Assembly: GCA_023418755.1 (NCBI GenBank)
Contig: JAEZZE010000291.1
Coordinates: forward strand, 1-14,376
Direction: 5' to 3'
DNA from: Bacillota bacterium
GTDB lineage: Bacteria; Bacillota; Bacilli; Paenibacillales; Paenibacillaceae
DNA length: 14,376 bases
The notes under the pieces are model-generated. The model had not been told where the DNA came from and did not search any database. It saw only the letters and a program-made list of their open reading frames with translations. The translations under genes were made by a program, and so were the position numbers. Positions within the stretch are counted from its first letter, which is position 1. Every line of letters starts with the position of its first letter. Of this stretch, positions 1 through 7,962 are shown one piece after another.

Positions 1-3000
1 CGTTGTTGTTGCCGCCGGGCGGATTGCCGTTGTCGGGTCCGTTGTTGTTGCCGTCGGGCGGATTGCCGTTGTCGGGTCCGTTGTTGTTGCCGTCGGGCGG
101 ATTGCCGTTATCGGGACCGTTGTTGCCGCCGTCGGGCGGATTGCCGTTGTCGGGTCCAGCGTTGCCGTCGGGCGGATTGCCGTTGTCGGGTCCGGTGTTG
201 CCGCCGGGGTTTCCACCGGAGTTACCGCCGGAGCTATTCGGTTGCATCGGAACGTCATGTCTGACGATATCCCATTCGACAGAGATCGTTGGACTCGTAT
301 ACGTCTGATATCCGGACTTTGTTACAACCAGATAGTAATCCGTTTCCGGGAATACCATGTACGCATAGGAACCGGTTGCGTCGCTGTCCTGCTCAGGGCT
401 CTTGTTATCGTTCGGCGGGAAAGTCCCGACCGGATACGCAGGCAAGGTTACTTTCGTGCCCGGAGTAATCCCATTATCTCTATTTCGCTTCGTGTCCGCA
501 TAATACAGCGTCACCGTCGCTCCCTCGATCGGCGCCGAGATCCCTTTTGTCGCATCGTATACAATGCCGTACGGATCAACCAGCTCCTGAGAGATATTGA
601 GTTCTCCGTTAGCCGCCACGTTCAGTTCGACGTCCTTAATGAGCCTCAATTCCTTGCCTGGTTCGAACTCATAGCGCACTTCCATCGCATACTTGCCCGT
701 GCTTAAGCCTTCCACGGCGAAGGTGCCGTTCGTCCCTAGAGGGAACGCTTTCGGCTTGCCGTTCTCCTCGATATAGCGCCCGCTGGCATCCTTCAAATAG
801 ATGTGCATATTGCCGGCAAGGGTACTATTCAGTATCGAAGACTGTCCATTCGGCTGCTGGAAGAGCACGATGCCGACCGCCGTAATTTCCGCAGGAATCA
901 GGTTGCCCTCGGTCGTAGGATCGTTGTCCTCAATGATTCCCTTTTGCGTGAACGGTACGGGCGTTAACACTCCGCCAATCGGAATCATCTTGGTGTACGT
1001 AATCGTATACTCTTCATCCCGTTGAACGGGATGGTAGTACTTGCCTTCACTATCGGTTTTAATAAAGTACTCTTCGCCCGTCTTGACATTCTTCACGATA
1101 ATGTCCGCATCCGGAATGATCTGCCCAGTCCCATTATCCCGCAGAACACCTGTGAGCGCCGCCGGCATTGTGATCACTTTTGCCGTATCGTCGTCGTATG
1201 GCACACCCGACGGGCTAGTCGCCGTGGTGGTCGCCGTTACCTCGTACTCCTCCGGCGTTACATCGGTCAACTTAGGCGGCGTATATTGGATCGTGGCCTT
1301 GCCGTCTTTATCGGTGGTAGCCCTTCCGATTTCGGAGCCTCCCACTTTGAATACAATCACCTTGCCCGCAACCGGCTTGCCGTCCGTCCCCGTGAGGGTA
1401 GCCGTCAGTTCGGCAGGTGTTTTACCGTCTCCTGGCACTCGCTGAATTTTTGGCTCCAAAGCAAGCGTGCCGGGAAGATATCTGGCGTTCTCAAAAGGCG
1501 CTTGGGCCGTTTCGTTTTCCTGGATGACACCTGTTCGCTCCAGACTCGCCGGATCGGTCGTGTATTGACCTGCTGTATAGTCCTGTTGTGTGACGGTATA
1601 GGACGTGTCCTTGAGAATGTCCATAATGGTGACCGCCTGTCCGTGCTTGAGCAGCAGCTTGTCGCCGTTCCCGATACTTCCGCTAGTGCCATCGTTGTAT
1701 TGATAGATATACGTTCTGCTAGCGCCTGCTCCCGTGAAGTTGACCGTATACTCAAATTCCTTGTCCAGATCCGCGCCATTGCCAATCACCGTATTGCTGA
1801 TTAACAGATTGCCGGGCTGATCTTTGTGATTAGTGAACTTGGCTTCCGCAGTTGCCGATTGCTCGATTTCTCCCGTAAATTCCAATCCGGACGGAGTGGT
1901 CACGTAGTCCTCACCTGCGTAATTATTCTGCTTAACGGTGTAAGCAAGACCCGCGGGCAGAGACACTGTGAGCTTCTCGCCGTCTTTCAGCGATACGGTT
2001 CCGTCGCTTGTTAGCGTGCCTGTTTCCGTACCGCCCGCTTTCGTAGTTTTCGTGTAGGTATATTCATCGTCCGCACCCTCACCCGCGAACGTTACTGTGT
2101 AGACAAAATCTTTCGTTTTGTCGCCGCCGTTGCCGGTCACGGTATTGTCGATTAACAGACTGCCATATACCATTCGGGTGTTGACGAACGGTGCCTTATG
2201 GTCGCCCTTGCCGATGATCGTGTCCGTATGAACCCGATTCGCCGGGTCCGTGGTATATCCTTCTGTCGAATAATTATGTTCGGTTACGGTGTAGTTCAGA
2301 TCCTTAGGCAGCAAAGGGATGACCAAGTTTTGATCATGCTTCAGTTTGAACGTATCGCCGTTTTTTATCGTTCCGCTCGTGCCGTCCGATTTGATATACG
2401 GATATTCGTCCTCCGCACCTTCTCCAGCGAAAGTAATGGTGTACTCAAAATCCTTGTTCAGTTCTCTTCCGTTGCCCTCCAATTTATTGCTAATCGTCAG
2501 CTTGCCGGCAATAGGAGTTGGCACAACCAGCGGATTATCAGGGGTTACTTGCACGCCGTCTACCCAGATCGGCTTGCCTGGCGTATTTCCGACATACACC
2601 TGATACACATGGGTGATCGGCAAATAAGTTTCCAGATCAATATAGGTTTCCTTCAACTCGTAATACCCTGGATCCGGGAATAGCAGATTAAGTTTCCCTC
2701 CGCTATCGGTTGTCCCTTCTGCAACTTTTGTTCCGCCGTCCTTCTTGTATAGCGTAAACTGTACCCCCGGCAGAATCTTATCGTCGGGATCCACCTTTTT
2801 CAGCGCTAGCAGAGCATTGGAGGCAGACGCGCCGGCTACGTCCGAGCTGTCCAGTGTGGTCTTGCTCTTGGCGCTGACCGATTCCAGTCTGTCATCGCCT
2901 ACCAGCTTGACCTCATTGCCCATCGTGTCGCCAGCTTTCGCTTTGGTGTTGTCCACCTCGGTCTGGTACACAAATTGGTAGAACCGATTCGGTTCGTCCA

Positions 3001-6000
3001 GCTTAAAGATCAGGATCGTCTTGCCATCTTCACCCGGTTTGGCTTCCACTTGAACTTTAGCATTCGGATCGCTTAAATCAAGTGCTTCCTCTCTTTCCAG
3101 AGCACCACTAGCAGTCAGTTTTGCACGATACACTGCCATACTAGGCGCTGTCAGCACCAACTTGTCGTCTACATCATAGCGCAGGTTCATGTTTGCACCT
3201 ATCGTATCCTGCAAATACACGCCCTGCTCCATATTGAATGGCGGAGTATAGTTTACAGTCCATTCCAGCACCCCTGGAACTGGCTTCGTTACCGATTTCC
3301 CTAGGGATTGAATAGGTACGATAATCTTGCGTTGTTCTGTGACGACCTTTTCCTCTCCGCCCCATGTCATATGAAGGTCGGCTTTGTTATACAAGACTTG
3401 CTTATCTGTTCCATTCGTTGTGTATTCCTCTAAATACTTCTCCAATGCGGCATTGGAAGGTCTTGCCTTCACTAGAATAACATAAGGACTCTCCAATTTC
3501 GTGAAGGTGAAGGTCCCCACGTTTCCACTATGAGCAAAACTGACGACATGAGCAGGGCTACCTGGTGCAATAATTCCGTTGGTTACGGCCGTGTTTGTCT
3601 GACCGTAACTCGTGCCCGAGCCATTGTCCGAATAGCCTTTCCAAAGCTCAAAATCCTTCCCCTCGGAAAACGGTACGAATTCCCAGCCTTCAGGCAGTGT
3701 GTCCACCAGCCTGATATTGCTGATTACCCGGCTGCCGCCGTCCTTAGCCATTTCTTCTGTGTTGTATCCCGGCATATTCACGCCTAGACGGAAAGTGACC
3801 GTCTTGGTCGTCCGGTCATAGGCCGAAATCGTCCAAGCTTCGTTGGCATCGTTTTGAATATAGCTGCCAATATTATTTGGGTTACCGGAAGTCGTACCAT
3901 CTGGATTCAATGCCTTCGACGCAAAGAGCATATCCTTATTGAGCATACGCACATGAAGATTGGCAGAAGCTTCAACCACTTTTATAGCTTCGCCGTCAAA
4001 CAGCAACGCTCGATTCCATTTCCCTTTTCCTACGTTAATATCTTGCTTAAATAAGAAATTGGGATCTGTATCTAGCGCACGGTAGCTGAAGGACGTCGCT
4101 TGAACGGCCGTATATCCCGTCACTTTAATTAAATCCGCCACCACTTTACCGTCCACCGTCAAAGGAATAGCCTTCAATATCAAGCCTGACCCGTTGGTCA
4201 CGCCCTTCAAGGTTCCCTCATGATACTTCTTCCAAAGCTGTGCTGTATTTACTTTTGTTTTTATTTTCGCAATGGTTTCCGCACTCACCTCACCGGTTGC
4301 ATCCACTGCATGATCCAAGACGTTCAAATCTCCACCATGCACGAGTACATCATATACTGCTGCATCTGGCAAAGCATATTGCGGTGTCAGGTTAACCGTC
4401 CACGTAATAGCGCCGAGGTTGAAATCCTCCATCGAAATAGAGGCACCTTTTGTAAAAGTATGCGCGCCGATGGTGACAATTGCCTCGTCGGTTACTGCAG
4501 CAGGTCTTATACCGGTCATCACATCATTATTCTGAATATTACCTGGTGTATCCAAAGTCCAATTGGCTCGCGGATCGATTCTGAATTCGGAACCGCTTAT
4601 TACCTTACTCGTAATTACGAGTTCTATTTTACCGTCAATATCCCCAAAGGAATAAACGCTATCCGTTGGCTTATCATCAATTGATACTACTGCAGATGCA
4701 GTGCCATCCACCCATGTCTGCCATGTAGCCGACTCAAACTCTAATCCTTCCGGTAGTACGTTTGTGATGGTAAAGTCTTTTAGCCCTTTTTTGTTATATT
4801 GGTTCACAACGACTGTCCAAGTAATGGTTTTATTCGGATGGTCATACGAGGCGGATGCTTGAATCCAGTCTGGAGCAAAGGAAATCTCTTGACCTGCATT
4901 TGCCAATGTAGTAGCTTCCTGCCTCAGTTGCGCTGTGCCGGTCATTACCCAATAGCTGCGACCAAGATTCCCCGTCGGCGGATTTCTGTACTCGTAATAA
5001 TAGCTATCCTTGGGAATCCATGTTTTATACTCGATATTCGGTTTCTCGCCTGTTCCCTTCGGGAAAAGGTAGCTCAAACCACCATCTTCATCAATGGTTG
5101 GCTCTACCACATTCCCGTTTACAGTGAACGAACCCGGCACATAGACTCCGCGGGTACTTTTTGCGTTTTGGGTAGTTTGATTATACGTAGTAGGGTTCGT
5201 ATAAAACATCTTCCCATCTAACGGCAGTTCGATTGTCCTGTCAAACTTATCAAAAGCAGATACGGTTGACTGCCAAGTTATCGCACCCTCGACAAATTGC
5301 GCGGGTTGAATTCCGCGATAGCTATACTGATCCCACCTAATCATTCCAGGCGAGGTCAATGTGATGCTGTATTCCGGCGTAACGTCCGGATTTTTTAGCT
5401 GGTAAGCACCCCCGAATATGTTAATGGACTTTGTTTCGCCATACTCCATTCCCGCTACATCGGCATCGGCGGTTGTTTCAAAGCTGAACGTAACCCCTCG
5501 TCCGACACCATTGAAAAAGCTGTCATCGCCGTCAAACACAATCTTGATGCTGTTCGGGGTGAAAGAGGCCGTGCCAAGCTTTTTCAAGCCCATATCCGTC
5601 TGTGCATTCAAGGCTTTATTAGCAACTGTCGGAAGCACCACTTCCTTGAAGTGGGGATCTCTCGTCAGTTCGATCGAGTCGCCCTTCTGAAAGTACTTGC
5701 TTGTGTCATTCTCATCCGGCGTATTGGCAAAATCGCCCTTCACCGGCACCTTGAGACCTTGTGATTTGAGCGTGAACTGCTGTCTGCCTTGGATCGTACC
5801 GCCGGGTGCAATATCAGCAAGAGGACTTCCCTGCTGCACCGTTAACGGAAAGGTTGAATTAGCCCCCATGAACAAATCCGTTTTATCCGCCGGCGCCGCC
5901 AACGGCATGATAAGAGCACCCTCCGGGTCGCCATACACCGCATCGGTTACCGAGGGCTCGGGAGCCGTAAATTCAGGTTCTTCCAACGGATTCGCCGCAG

Positions 6001-6109
6001 CGGTGAACGTCATAGTCTGCAAGGCGAGCAAAATCGCCAAACAGAAGGATAATACTGTCCTATACAAGCTTTGTTTTCGTAACAAGTTTCGTTTTCGTGC
6101 CATCCTCAT
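1..6109 (-). CDS. Giant secreted multidomain surface adhesin (MSCRAMM/pilin-like modules), 3' end outside window
   Basis: One open frame of 2036 codons runs off the left edge with no stop. The start is the ATG at 6109: AAGGAGAGG at 6115-6123 is correctly spaced, and a second in-frame ATG at 6103 is too far from it. Residues 1-39 form a signal peptide (basic MRMARKRNLLRKQ, hydrophobic core, likely cleavage after the AAA at 37-39). Residues ~50-260 resemble the N-terminal adhesive domain of collagen-binding/Sdr-type adhesins. About five 'ITWTVxVN...LPEG' beta modules follow, near residues 279, 431, 570, 770 and 950. Next come a SpaA/Cna_B domain (~1099-1190; LKKVD with K1104/K1105, KET with E1154), three FctA/DUF7601-like pilin modules (1202-1543), a Big_1-like Ig domain (~1556-1648), two or three carboxypeptidase-regulatory/Cna_B-like domains (~1650-1955), and an Asn/Gly/Pro/Asp-rich stalk. 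The wall anchor (LPXTG or SLH) must lie beyond the edge. Expected role: cell-surface adhesion; the ligand is unknown. Confidence 0.9.
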   Translation of the reverse strand, partial: MRMARKRNLLRKQSLYRTVLSFCLAILLALQTMTFTAAANPLEEPEFTAPEPSVTDAVYGDPEGALIMPLAAPADKTDLFMGANSTFPLTVQQGSPLADIAPGGTIQGRQQFTLKSQGLKVPVKGDFANTPDENDTSKYFQKGDSIELTRDPHFKEVVLPTVANKALNAQTDMGLKKLGTASFTPNSIKIVFDGDDSFFNGVGRGVTFSFETTADADVAGMEYGETKSINIFGGAYQLKNPDVTPEYSITLTSPGMIRWDQYSYRGIQPAQFVEGAITWQSTVSAFDKFDRTIELPLDGKMFYTNPTTYNQTTQNAKSTRGVYVPGSFTVNGNVVEPTIDEDGGLSYLFPKGTGEKPNIEYKTWIPKDSYYYEYRNPPTGNLGRSYWVMTGTAQLRQEATTLANAGQEISFAPDWIQASASYDHPNKTITWTVVVNQYNKKGLKDFTITNVLPEGLEFESATWQTWVDGTASAVVSIDDKPTDSVYSFGDIDGKIELVITSKVISGSEFRIDPRANWTLDTPGNIQNNDVMTGIRPAAVTDEAIVTIGAHTFTKGASISMEDFNLGAITWTVNLTPQYALPDAAVYDVLVHGGDLNVLDHAVDATGEVSAETIAKIKTKVNTAQLWKKYHEGTLKGVTNGSGLILKAIPLTVDGKVVADLIKVTGYTAVQATSFSYRALDTDPNFLFKQDINVGKGKWNRALLFDGEAIKVVEASANLHVRMLNKDMLFASKALNPDGTTSGNPNNIGSYIQNDANEAWTISAYDRTTKTVTFRLGVNMPGYNTEEMAKDGGSRVISNIRLVDTLPEGWEFVPFSEGKDFELWKGYSDNGSGTSYGQTNTAVTNGIIAPGSPAHVVSFAHSGNVGTFTFTKLESPYVILVKARPSNAALEKYLEEYTTNGTDKQVLYNKADLHMTWGGEEKVVTEQRKIIVPIQSLGKSVTKPVPGVLEWTVNYTPPFNMEQGVYLQDTIGANMNLRYDVDDKLVLTAPSMAVYRAKLTASGALEREEALDLSDPNAKVQVEAKPGEDGKTILIFKLDEPNRFYQFVYQTEVDNTKAKAGDTMGNEVKLVGDDRLESVSAKSKTTLDSSDVAGASASNALLALKKVDPDDKILPGVQFTLYKKDGGTKVAEGTTDSGGKLNLLFPDPGYYELKETYIDLETYLPITHVYQVYVGNTPGKPIWVDGVQVTPDNPLVVPTPIAGKLTISNKLEGNGRELNKDFEYTITFAGEGAEDEYPYIKSDGTSGTIKNGDTFKLKHDQNLVIPLLPKDLNYTVTEHNYSTEGYTTDPANRVHTDTIIGKGDHKAPFVNTRMVYGSLLIDNTVTGNGGDKTKDFVYTVTFAGEGADDEYTYTKTTKAGGTETGTLTSDGTVSLKDGEKLTVSLPAGLAYTVKQNNYAGEDYVTTPSGLEFTGEIEQSATAEAKFTNHKDQPGNLLISNTVIGNGADLDKEFEYTVNFTGAGASRTYIYQYNDGTSGSIGNGDKLLLKHGQAVTIMDILKDTSYTVTQQDYTAGQYTTDPASLERTGVIQENETAQAPFENARYLPGTLALEPKIQRVPGDGKTPAELTATLTGTDGKPVAGKVIVFKVGGSEIGRATTDKDGKATIQYTPPKLTDVTPEEYEVTATTTATSPSGVPYDDDTAKVITMPAALTGVLRDNGTGQIIPDADIIVKNVKTGEEYFIKTDSEGKYYHPVQRDEEYTITYTKMIPIGGVLTPVPFTQKGIIEDNDPTTEGNLIPAEITAVGIVLFQQPNGQSSILNSTLAGNMHIYLKDASGRYIEENGKPKAFPLGTNGTFAVEGLSTGKYAMEVRYEFEPGKELRLIKDVELNVAANGELNISQELVDPYGIVYDATKGISAPIEGATVTLYYADTKRNRDNGITPGTKVTLPAYPVGTFPPNDNKSPEQDSDATGSYAYMVFPETDYYLVVTKSGYQTYTSPTISVEWDIVRHDVPMQPNSSGGNSGGNPGGNTGPDNGNPPDGNAGPDNGNPPDGGNNGPDNGNPPDGNNNGPDNGNPPDGNNNGPDNGNPPGGNNN
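2..193 (-). repeat. Tandem 36-39-nt repeat encoding GPDNGNPPDG-type stalk
   Basis: Five consecutive copies of a GPDNGNPPDG unit, with 2-3 residue N/A/G spacers, cover residues 1973-2036 of the adhesin. The first unit is 12 residues long and the others 13. The nucleotide copies are nearly identical; differences are mostly in the spacer codons, plus a D-to-G change in the last visible unit. The array continues past the window edge. Such Pro/Asn/Gly-rich tracts usually act as an extended, flexible wall-spanning stalk before the anchor. Confidence 0.9.
1481..2506 (-). repeat. Three tandem FctA/DUF7601-like pilin modules within the adhesin
   Basis: Three modules of about 110 residues lie at adhesin residues 1202-1312, 1316-1429 and 1433-1543. 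Each starts with a G(K/S/N)L-x-I-x-N-x-(V/L)-x-GNG strand, then an acidic-flanked K(D/E)F(E/V)YTV strand, a central TSGT or TETGT turn, a LK-G strand, a 'YTV' strand, and ends in F-x-N-x-(R/H/K). By analogy with streptococcal pilin isopeptide domains, candidate Lys-Asn pairs are K1219/N1310, K1333/N1427 and K1450/N1541. The acid expected in the 'TVTE' strand is E1277 in module 1 but Q1394 and Q1508 in modules 2 and 3. The family assignment is by recognised pattern; the residue pairing is inference. Confidence 0.75.
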
Positions 6110-6269
6110 TTCATCCTCTCCTTCGCTTTTTTGCGTTCTTACAGCCATCAATAGACAAAGAACGCCAATATTCCACAGTATCTCCAGTCTATCACCCGCT
6201 CCTAGACAGAATCTCGACAGGGTCACCCCTGGCAAGAGGATAGAGGGAGAGGCTTCGGAATATGGACAT
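6110..6269 (-). promoter_or_regulatory. Adhesin upstream region with a small inverted repeat
   Basis: This 160-bp stretch separates the upstream regulator's terminator from the adhesin start, so it should contain the adhesin's own promoter. No convincing -35/-10 pair is visible by eye. A perfect 5-bp inverted repeat with a 4-nt spacer (CAGGGTCACCCCTG, 6218-6231) could be an operator. The ribosome binding site is AAGGAGAGG at 6115-6123, 5-8 nt from the ATG depending on how it is counted. Confidence 0.35.
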
Positions 6270-6301
6270 AAAAAAACCCCTACGGTTTTTATCCGAAGGG
6301 G
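6270..6301 (-). terminator. Rho-independent terminator downstream of the response regulator
   Basis: Nine-base arms 6277-6285 and 6293-6301 pair with one A-A mismatch around a 7-nt loop. On the minus strand the stem is followed by seven T (A-tract 6270-6276). It lies about 110 nt past the regulator stop, so the regulator is probably a monocistronic unit and the adhesin is transcribed separately. Confidence 0.85.
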
Positions 6302-6413
6302 CCGCCGGTTAAAACGGGATTGAAACGAGCCATTGTTTGTTGAAGCAGGTGAAATTGCAGCTCATACTTGTTCTCTATCCTGTCCTTTCCTCACCTAGTC
6401 AACCCGGGACTGA
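6302..6413. other. Non-coding spacer between response regulator stop and its terminator
   Basis: These 112 bases between the TAA of the regulator and the terminator show no convincing gene, repeat or RNA structure on either strand. Together with the adhesin upstream region and terminator they make up the ~300-bp gap between the two minus-strand genes. Confidence 0.5.
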
Positions 6414-7562
6414 TTACTTCTTCCCGACCGATCTCCAGCGCTCATACCAGCGGACAATCTCGTCGCTGATCGACAGGTCGAGCTCCTTTTCCACCCATTC
6501 CTTCAGCATCCAATACTGAACCTCGACCCCTCTCTGGTCGCCCAGCGCATCGTATAGCTTCATCAGGGCGAAATAGCTGTTCTCCTCCTCCGGACAACGG
6601 CGCTGAATGCGGCGGCGGAGCTCGACGGCTTTCTCCCGCTGATTCGACCGTTCGAAAAATACCGCGAGCTTGTTCATCTGATGCAGCCAGAACGTGCGCA
6701 AATGCTCGCGCTCTTGCTCCGCCCACAAATAGCCATGGGGGGCGAGATAGTCACCCGTATAGGCTTCAAGAAGACGCTCGTAGTCGGCAGCCGTGCTTTC
6801 GTCCAAAGCGCCCAACTCCGCCACCCGCCGCTCCCAAGTTTCGACATCCACGCAGGCTGCGCCAATGTCCAGTCGGTAGCCCGTTTCCAGCTCGCCAATG
6901 CGAACCGAGACCGTGTCGTCCATCTTGCAAGCCTTAAGTGCTTGGCGAATATGATAGATGGCCGTGTAAAGATGCTGCGACGCTTTGGTCTGTTCGACCT
7001 CGGGCCAAAGCAGTTCCATCAAGTCGCTTCTGCCGACCGTCCGATCCCGGTGATGGAGCAAATAAGCGAACAGCTCCTGCGATTTGCTCGTCCGCCACCT
7101 CGGAACCTGCTCTTCCGAACCGGGAAGCTGAAACCTAATCTGACCGAAACAACGAATGAGGGGCACATCCTCCGCAAAGGGCCGACGGGCTCGCGCGGCG
7201 ACCAGTTTCTCCCGCACCCTCTCCAACGTCCGGCGCAGCCGCTGGCTACTTATAGGCTTCAGGATATAATCCAGGGCATACAGCTCGAAAGCCTTCACGG
7301 CGTACTGATCGTATCCGGTTACGAACACGATTTCGATGCTCGGAAGAACAGTCCGAATGCGCTCGCCCAGTCTCAGCCCGTCCGTTCCGGGCATATGAAT
7401 ATCCAGAAAGGCGACGTCAGGCCTCAGCTCCGCGACTCCGTCAACCGCCTCTTCCGGGTCGGAGTATTCGGCCACAATCTCCAGCTCTACCATCTCTCTG
7501 TTCAGGGCTTTTCGCAAGCTTCTCAGCGCCAACGGCTCGTCGTCGACCAAAATCGCCTTCAC
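6414..7562 (-). CDS. Response regulator: REC - winged helix - BTAD (SARP/AfsR-like)
   Basis: This 382-residue protein starts at GTG, with AAGGAGGG at 7570-7577 eight bases upstream. Residues 1-120 are a receiver domain with the full set of key residues: acidic pair D7/D8, phosphoacceptor D54 (AFLDIHMPG), T82 and K102 (LKPIS). Residues ~134-240 match an OmpR/AfsR-type winged helix (CFGQIRF, then LMELLWPE and YHIRQAL). Residues ~240-378 form a BTAD, the TPR-like helical domain of SARP activators (VDVETWE, YTGDYLAPHGYLWAEQERE, two further helical repeats). It should bind DNA in the cytoplasm when phosphorylated. The divergent sensor kinase at 7963 is the obvious partner, a pairing common in Paenibacillaceae. 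The targets are unknown; the adhesin just downstream is a candidate. Confidence 0.92.
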   Translation of the reverse strand: MKAILVDDEPLALRSLRKALNREMVELEIVAEYSDPEEAVDGVAELRPDVAFLDIHMPGTDGLRLGERIRTVLPSIEIVFVTGYDQYAVKAFELYALDYILKPISSQRLRRTLERVREKLVAARARRPFAEDVPLIRCFGQIRFQLPGSEEQVPRWRTSKSQELFAYLLHHRDRTVGRSDLMELLWPEVEQTKASQHLYTAIYHIRQALKACKMDDTVSVRIGELETGYRLDIGAACVDVETWERRVAELGALDESTAADYERLLEAYTGDYLAPHGYLWAEQEREHLRTFWLHQMNKLAVFFERSNQREKAVELRRRIQRRCPEEENSYFALMKLYDALGDQRGVEVQYWMLKEWVEKELDLSISDEIVRWYERWRSVGKK

Positions 7563-7612
7563 TCCGGTTCCCTCCTTAACCCATGACTTACCAATCGGTA
7601 CCGGCAGGAAAC

Positions 7613-7643
7613 ATTATACCATCGGTCGTCAACCGTAGGACAA
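7613..7643 (-). promoter_or_regulatory. Candidate SigA promoter of the response regulator
   Basis: On the minus strand a perfect TATAAT (7613-7618) lies 51 bases upstream of the GTG start. A 4/6 match to the -35 box (TTGTCC, 7638-7643) precedes it with a long 19-nt spacer. The -10 element is convincing; the -35 is weak, which would suit an activator-dependent or autoregulated promoter. Confidence 0.5.
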
Positions 7644-7882
7644 ATACAACTCGGACGGCCCCCGACGCACTTGAACGCTTGAGCGGATCGTTTTGAACGT
7701 CTTAATTAGCCTTTCGACTTCCGCGTTCGCGGCCTTGAGCGAACCTCCCGCCCGGCTTCGCGAATACTTCCATCTTCGAAGAATTCTTATCAAGCACGGT
7801 AATATTTCCGAAGAAAGAATAGAGGAAGGGAATCGAAGTTAAATCTCGTCTTTACTGAAATCTTAGATATTTTCACAGGACT
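7644..7882. other. Divergent intergenic region between regulator and kinase
   Basis: The gap between the two divergent starts is 400 bp in all (7563-7962), longer than needed for two promoters. The central part contains two TTGAACG words (7671 and 7693) and short GC-rich inverted words such as CGCGTTCGCG. No gene with a plausible ribosome binding site or codon use is apparent. It could hold operator sites for the response regulator. Confidence 0.35.
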
Positions 7883-7909
7883 ATGACAAATATTGTCGAA
7901 TTTTATACA
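7883..7909 (+). promoter_or_regulatory. Candidate kinase promoter overlapped by a 13-bp palindrome
   Basis: A 5/6 -35 match (ATGACA, 7883-7888) and a -10-like TATACA (7904-7909) are separated by only 15 nt. Overlapping the -35 and spacer is a perfect inverted repeat, GACAA-ATA-TTGTC (7885-7897). Its position suggests an operator site; the short spacer makes the promoter call tentative. Confidence 0.35.
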
Positions 7910-7962
7910 TCATTTATCGTTTTGTGATACGTTAGACGCATACCAAGTCATTTGCGGGGTGT

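Noticed and set aside
3..308. Plus-strand frame rich in Leu/Pro/Gly repeats at the left end
   Set aside because: It is the antisense reading of the adhesin's GPDNGNPPDG repeat; no ribosome binding site, and the opposite strand is an unbroken 2036-codon frame.
5697..6323. Plus-strand frame of 208 codons antisense to the adhesin N-terminus
   Set aside because: It runs across the adhesin's signal peptide and ribosome binding site and through the terminator at 6270-6301, and resembles no family.
6681..7586. Plus-strand frame of 301 codons opposite the response regulator
   Set aside because: The opposite strand encodes a complete REC-wHTH-BTAD protein; the plus frame is a codon-bias shadow.
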